Assembly: GCA_030427505.1 (NCBI GenBank)
Contig: JAUICH010000013.1
Span: forward strand, 62,001 to 126,000
Length of the DNA: 64,000 nt
DNA from: Verrucomicrobiia bacterium
Lineage (GTDB): Bacteria > Verrucomicrobiota > Verrucomicrobiia > Verrucomicrobiales > DEV007
Direction: 5' to 3'
Shown: positions 59,867 to 64,000 of the stretch, in pieces
How the letters are laid out: every line of letters starts with the position of its first letter
Position numbering within the stretch: position 1 is the first letter of the stretch
Translations under genes and position numbers: made by a program
The notes under the pieces: model-generated
What the model was told of the DNA's origin: nothing
Seen by the model: the letters and a program-made list of their open reading frames with translations, nothing else
Database searches by the model: none

Positions 59867-62614
59867 ATGTCTGCCAGACTCTTCGTCACTACCCCTCAGA
59901 CTTTTCGCGGTAAGGCGCGCATCCCGCTGGCGATTTCCGTTCTCCTGACGATCGCCATCCTGAATCCCGATTCGCGGGCCCAGGAGAGTGATGGCGGTGG
60001 CAGCGGCGGAAATCGCATCCTGCCGCCTCATTTACTGGTTCAGGCGGACACCCCCGATGCTGGGGCCAATCAGGACGCCGCGCCGGACAATCAACCAGCG
60101 GCTCCCGCGCCTGAAGCGCCGCAAGCGCCTCAGGGACCTCAAGGGGGGCAGGGACCGGACGGCGGTCAGCGGCGTCAGTTTGGGCAACGTCCCGGTGGTG
60201 GGTTTGGACCCGGGGGCCCGGGAGGTCCCGGTGGGCCGGGTGGCGCGGGCGGGGACGCGGATGGCGCCACCATTTCCGCCAGTGGAGACCGGGTGAACCT
60301 TCAGTTTCCGCTGAACCCAGTGTCGGACATCCTGTCCATCTACGAACGGCTGACCGGCAAGACGATTATTAAGGATACCACTGTCTTTGAGGGGCCCCAA
60401 GTCAGCCTGGTCACGCCCACGGATGTGCCCCGGGACGAAGCCATCCGGCTAATTGAGACGGCTCTGCTGGTGAACGGATACGTCCTGGTGGCGGAGCCGG
60501 GACAGAAAAGCATCCGCATTCTTTCGGGCCGCCAGAATCAGGCCGCGCAGAATGCCGCCTTCAGCGAGGGGATTGTCATCTACACCACGGCGGATGCCCT
60601 GCCTTCCGGAGAGTCCCTGGTGGGCTACTTCTTGCGGCTGAACTACCTGAGCCCGGAGGATGCCGCCACCATTTTCAGCAATCATGTCGTGCTGAATCAG
60701 TTCGGCCGCATTACGCCGGTGTTGAGCCCTCGCGGTCTGCTGATCACGGAGAGTTCCTCCATCATCCGCCAACTCATTCAGTTGGCCAAGATCATTGACG
60801 TGCCGGCGGATTCCGCGCCTTTGCTGACAGAGTTTGTGGATCTGGAGTACGCCGAGGCGACTGTCGTGTCTCAAATCATCCAGGCCGTGGTGGATGCCCG
60901 GGCGGAGGAGAAAGAACGCCTGGGTGAAACCGGCCGGACCATCTCCGGGCAGCGTTCGGGGGACGGCGGCGGTGGAAACAACAGTGGGGGGAGCAATAAC
61001 AGCGGCGGGGGAGGAGACCAGCGAAGCGGCGGTAGTAGCAACAACGGAGCCCGCAACCCGCAAAGCGGTTCCGACCCCAACACCGGTATCGGCACCGCCA
61101 GCGATCCCGCGGCTCAGCTCATTCCGGATGACCGGCTGAACCGCATCATGATCGTCGCGCCGCCGCAGGACCTGGCTTACATCCTGGATCTGGTTAAACA
61201 GTTCGACAAGCCACTCAGCACGCCAGACCCGATGGAACGGCCGCTGAACTACGTGAAGGCCAATGACATTTTGCCCGTCATTGTGGATGTCCTGCAGGAC
61301 ACCGGTACCGGTCTGACGGTGCTGCCGGGCGGGCGGCAGATCGCGTCCCGTCCCACACCAGTGGCTTCTTCTCAGTTGGCCACCCTGACAGGCGTGGATC
61401 AGAACCAGAACTCAAACCGCACTCAGAATACCGGCGACGACGTGGGGGGGCAACCAGACCAGATTGCGTTTCCGATCGATGAAGTAGCGCCCATTTCCGT
61501 GCTCGTGGGCAAGACGCGCCTCATCGCCGACCGGCAGTCCAACTCCATTATTGTGATCGGCTCGCGGGAAGCCCAGAAGATCGTCACGGACATCATCGAC
61601 CGGCTGGACCGGAAACCGGCCCAAGTCTATTTGGCCACCGTGATCGGTCAGCTCACCCTGGACGATAACATCCAGTTCGGCGTGGACTATCTCCAGAAGT
61701 TCGAGCAATTCGACGGCAGCGATCCCGCGGCGGGTGGCATCGCCTCCAGCCTTATCACTCAGCGGGACGACGTTATCCAGAACGTTAACATCGGCGACCT
61801 GCGGGACAATCTGATCACGACCGCTTTCGGCCCGGCGGGCGGGTTGAACGTATATGGTCAGATTGGCGAATCTCTGGACGTTTTCGTGACGGCCCTGGAA
61901 GGGACCAACCGGTTCAAGGTGTTGTCCCGTCCCGTGGTCTATACCCAGAATGGTAAGCGCGCGGAGATCACTTCCGGCCAGCGGGTGCCCGTGCCTACTC
62001 AAAGCCTGACGGACGCCTCTACTGGAGGCAACAACGCCGCCATCAGCACCACCATTGAGTTTGAGGACGTGGTTCTGAAGCTGGAGGTGCTGCCGACCAT
62101 CAATAAGGACAACGAGGTCACCCTGGACATCGTGCAGGTGAACGACACCGTAGTGGGTCAGCAACAGGTGGCTGACAATCTGGTGCCCATCATCGGCACT
62201 CAGGAGCTTAATACCACCGTTACCGTGCCGGACCGGACCACCATCGTCCTGGGCGGCCTGATCACCGAAACCCTCGACAAAGACACGGAAGGCATCCCGG
62301 TCCTTTCACGCATTCCCGTGGTGGGGAACCTGGTCAAAAGCACCTCGGACAACAAGAGCCGGTCCGAACTGATGATCTTCATCCAGCCCATCGTGGTCAA
62401 CAGCCTTGCCGAAGCCAAGGCCGCCAGCTTTGACGAAGACGTGCGTTCCGACATTGGAGCCGATGCTGCCGAAATGTTCCCCGAGCCCGGCGTTCCCACA
62501 CAGGAACACATGGATGAACTTCAGGAAGAGAAGCAGGAAGACACCAAGAAGAAAGGCTGGCTTCCCTGGTTGAAAGGCGAGACAAAAGGGCGGAACGATC
62601 CCAGGGGACGGTAG
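59867..62614 (+). CDS. gspD: Type II secretion secretin-like protein
   Basis: A 915-aa outer-membrane secretin with signal peptide (residues 1-38). A Gly/Pro/Gln-rich linker (about residues 55-130, collagen-like PGGPGGPGG) precedes the N-domains; N0 begins NLQFPLNPVSDILSIYERLT. N1/N2-like domains follow (YLSPEDAATIFSNHVVLNQF, FVDLEYAEATVVSQIIQAVV), with a second Gly/Asn/Ser-rich insert at about 365-410. The secretin core is at the C-terminus (VPVPTQSLTDASTGGNNA, VTVPDRTTIVLGGLITETLD, IPVLSRIPVVGNLVKSTSDN). Length and layout fit GspD. It forms the outer-membrane pore of a secretion or pilus machine. Confidence 0.88.
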   Translation: MSARLFVTTPQTFRGKARIPLAISVLLTIAILNPDSRAQESDGGGSGGNRILPPHLLVQADTPDAGANQDAAPDNQPAAPAPEAPQAPQGPQGGQGPDGGQRRQFGQRPGGGFGPGGPGGPGGPGGAGGDADGATISASGDRVNLQFPLNPVSDILSIYERLTGKTIIKDTTVFEGPQVSLVTPTDVPRDEAIRLIETALLVNGYVLVAEPGQKSIRILSGRQNQAAQNAAFSEGIVIYTTADALPSGESLVGYFLRLNYLSPEDAATIFSNHVVLNQFGRITPVLSPRGLLITESSSIIRQLIQLAKIIDVPADSAPLLTEFVDLEYAEATVVSQIIQAVVDARAEEKERLGETGRTISGQRSGDGGGGNNSGGSNNSGGGGDQRSGGSSNNGARNPQSGSDPNTGIGTASDPAAQLIPDDRLNRIMIVAPPQDLAYILDLVKQFDKPLSTPDPMERPLNYVKANDILPVIVDVLQDTGTGLTVLPGGRQIASRPTPVASSQLATLTGVDQNQNSNRTQNTGDDVGGQPDQIAFPIDEVAPISVLVGKTRLIADRQSNSIIVIGSREAQKIVTDIIDRLDRKPAQVYLATVIGQLTLDDNIQFGVDYLQKFEQFDGSDPAAGGIASSLITQRDDVIQNVNIGDLRDNLITTAFGPAGGLNVYGQIGESLDVFVTALEGTNRFKVLSRPVVYTQNGKRAEITSGQRVPVPTQSLTDASTGGNNAAISTTIEFEDVVLKLEVLPTINKDNEVTLDIVQVNDTVVGQQQVADNLVPIIGTQELNTTVTVPDRTTIVLGGLITETLDKDTEGIPVLSRIPVVGNLVKSTSDNKSRSELMIFIQPIVVNSLAEAKAASFDEDVRSDIGADAAEMFPEPGVPTQEHMDELQEEKQEDTKKKGWLPWLKGETKGRNDPRGR

Positions 62615-62631
62615 CGTCTTCCGGGAGAATC

Positions 62632-63072
62632 ATGGAAATTTACATCGCCACCCTTTGCGACTCAGCCTCGGAATATTACGGAAAGCTCTGCATCCTGGGT
62701 GCTTTTGACAGCATTGGAGCGCTCAAAGCGCCCGTAGTGAGGCAGGAGTGCACCCTGGCCATGCGAATGGTCTTCCGGCCCGAGGACGAAGGCGAACACC
62801 ACTTTGGCGTCCGTCTCATCGACGCGGATGGGAAGGATGTCATCAAGCCGTTCAGCCCTTCGGTGAAGGTGAAAGTGGCGGACGACGCTTACTTTGTCTC
62901 CCGCAATCTCATGCTGAAGTTTCCCTTTCTGGAGTTTAAGGCGTTTGGTCAGTACAGTATAGACGTCAGCCTGGACGGGCGGGTCCTGGCCAGTGTGCCG
63001 CTGCGCGTGGTGAAGATGCGGCAGGCGCGAAGACAAGCGGATCCAGGCGCCGGGCCGGGCGGCGAGACCTGA
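62632..63072 (+). CDS. DUF6941 family protein
   Basis: A 146-aa soluble protein beginning MEIYIATLCDSASEYYGKLC, with an all-beta look and the conserved EGEHHFGVRLIDADGKDVIK segment. DUF6941 proteins have no known role. It begins 17 bp after the secretin stop on the same strand, and pssA follows 88 bp later, so it may be cotranscribed. No signal peptide is seen. Confidence 0.72.
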   Translation: MEIYIATLCDSASEYYGKLCILGAFDSIGALKAPVVRQECTLAMRMVFRPEDEGEHHFGVRLIDADGKDVIKPFSPSVKVKVADDAYFVSRNLMLKFPFLEFKAFGQYSIDVSLDGRVLASVPLRVVKMRQARRQADPGAGPGGET

Positions 63073-63160
63073 TCGAGCGGAGACGGTCCAATACGCGGCG
63101 AACGGTTTTCCAATCAAACGCTCGCGGAGAGGCGGCACAGGATTTACAGTGCGCGTTGCG

Positions 63161-64000
63161 ATGAGCGACGAAGAAAAATCCGGTTTCAGTTCCCCCAAAG
63201 TTTACCTGCTGCCAAACATGCTGACGGCGGGCAACTTGTTTTGCGGTTTTCTCGCCATCCTCATGATCTTTGACGGGATGAAGAATCCCGACTACGGGGC
63301 GCTGCCCTACTACAAGGCGATTGCCCTGATCTTGGGAGCCTGCCTCTTTGACCTCCTGGACGGCCGGGTGGCCCGGATGCGGGGTCAGGAATCTCTCTTT
63401 GGCCGGGAATTCGACTCGCTGGCGGACATCGTGTCCTTCGGCGTTGCCCCGGCGCTGCTGGTCATGGACATCGTCCTGACCGACTTTAGTCACCGGCTGG
63501 GCTGGATCATCGCCTTTATTTATCTGCTGTGTGGCGGCATGCGCCTGGCGCGTTTCAACTGCATCGCGGCGGAAGACAAGGAGAGCACCAGCCGGAATTT
63601 CGTTGGGTTTCCCATTCCCGCCGCGGCGGGTCTCATTGCGTCGCTTACGCTGTTCATGCTCTGGCTGAACGAGGGTGACAAGACCACTGGCGCGTGGCGC
63701 TACGTGTTGTTGTTTCTCATGCTCCTGCTCTCCTTCTTGATGTTGAGCGAGTTTTCCTACCCCAGTTTCAAGCGGATCAACGTCGGGACGCGCCGTTCCT
63801 TGCCCTGGGTGTTCGTCTCCGTGGTGGTGTTTCTTTGCGCTGTGGTTTACTGGCAGATTGTGCCCGCGATCTTGTTCACCTCCTACCTGATCTATGGCTG
63901 CCTGCGCCCCTGGATTTCCCGGCGCTGGCGGCGGGAAATCGAGGAAGGAGACGAACCGGATCTACACCTGGAAGAAGCAGAGCTTTCCGATAGGGAAGGA
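63161..64000 (+). CDS. pssA: CDP-diacylglycerol-serine O-phosphatidyltransferase (3' end beyond window)
   Basis: 280 codons are present and no stop is reached at the window end, so the gene is partial. It is an integral membrane enzyme with about seven to eight helices. The CDP-alcohol phosphotransferase signature DG-x2-AR-x8-G-x3-D-x3-D is complete: LLDGRVARMRGQESLFG followed by REFDSLAD. PNMLTAGNLFCGFLAILM starts the first helix. It makes phosphatidylserine, the precursor of phosphatidylethanolamine. The C-terminal part is Glu/Asp-rich. It follows the DUF6941 gene on the same strand. Confidence 0.92.
   Translation, partial: MSDEEKSGFSSPKVYLLPNMLTAGNLFCGFLAILMIFDGMKNPDYGALPYYKAIALILGACLFDLLDGRVARMRGQESLFGREFDSLADIVSFGVAPALLVMDIVLTDFSHRLGWIIAFIYLLCGGMRLARFNCIAAEDKESTSRNFVGFPIPAAAGLIASLTLFMLWLNEGDKTTGAWRYVLLFLMLLLSFLMLSEFSYPSFKRINVGTRRSLPWVFVSVVVFLCAVVYWQIVPAILFTSYLIYGCLRPWISRRWRREIEEGDEPDLHLEEAELSDREG

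Overview
The window is GC-rich, single-replicon-looking chromosomal DNA that most resembles a heterotrophic member of the Verrucomicrobiota (PVC superphylum). The basis for this is gene content: two DUF1549/DUF1553 proteins (one with an N-terminal CxxCH heme motif), a Tat-dependent DUF1501 protein, a PVC-type multi-domain heme protein, two periplasmic sulfatases, a short ECF sigma factor of the Rhodopirellula/Verrucomicrobium kind cotranscribed with a FecR-like protein, bacterial AP2-domain and FG-GAP proteins, and many signal peptides and lipoboxes. The TolC-type channel, TonB receptor, OmpA protein and secretin show a Gram-negative double membrane. Genus-level assignment is not possible from sequence inspection alone.

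Layout. 1-6.5 kb: a secreted alpha/beta-hydrolase-like protein that lacks the nucleophilic Ser, a small lipoprotein, an FkbM methyltransferase, a Ca/Na antiporter, an M20 peptidase and a LolA-like protein. 6.7-15.6 kb: a large DUF1549/DUF1553 heme protein, an NnrS-family protein, a sulfatase and a run of small envelope proteins. 15.6-15.9 kb: a 276-bp non-coding element with 33-bp terminal inverted repeats, whose right end carries the stop codon of the neighbouring gene. 15.9-21.8 kb: a tightly overlapping OMF-MFP-RND efflux operon. 21.9-34.2 kb: a DUF1549/DUF1553 plus DUF1501 pair closed by a strong terminator, a second sulfatase with an unusual active-site motif plus a LamG/DUF1080-like protein, a PQQ-type beta-propeller, a C-type-lectin-like protein, DUF2200 and a 1034-aa heme protein. 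34.3-44.5 kb: cupin, GH75-like chitosanase coupled to an MFS transporter, a double AP2 protein, a XylR-like AraC regulator divergent from a ROK sugar kinase, a trypsin/LamG/SirB1 fusion and an FG-GAP protein. 44.5-48.3 kb: a four-gene envelope operon (OmpA with BON-like repeats, a 72-aa membrane protein, an HHH-domain membrane protein and a GH114-like protein). 48.7-50.9 kb: ECF sigma factor and FecR-like protein with a tandem-duplicated N-terminal module. 51.1 kb: tRNA-Phe(GAA). 51.4-54.6 kb: a frameshifted PepSY remnant divergent from a TonB-dependent receptor. 55-64 kb: small envelope proteins, RppH-like Nudix hydrolase, a sugar isomerase plus beta-propeller pair, a GspC-like protein with a GspD secretin, a DUF6941 protein and pssA running off the window end.

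How the genes fit together. The dominant theme is handling of sulfated or complex polysaccharides outside the cytoplasm (sulfatases, GH75, GH114, ROK kinase with a XylR-like regulator, LamG/DUF1080-like domains, isomerase), supported by an outer-membrane export machine and a multidrug-type efflux system. The most unusual items are the 276-bp inverted-repeat element, the duplicated sigma-associated module, the four-gene OmpA/HHH operon, the triple-domain protease fusion, the hydrolase without its nucleophile, and the double AP2-domain protein. No CRISPR array, prophage or complete insertion sequence was seen.
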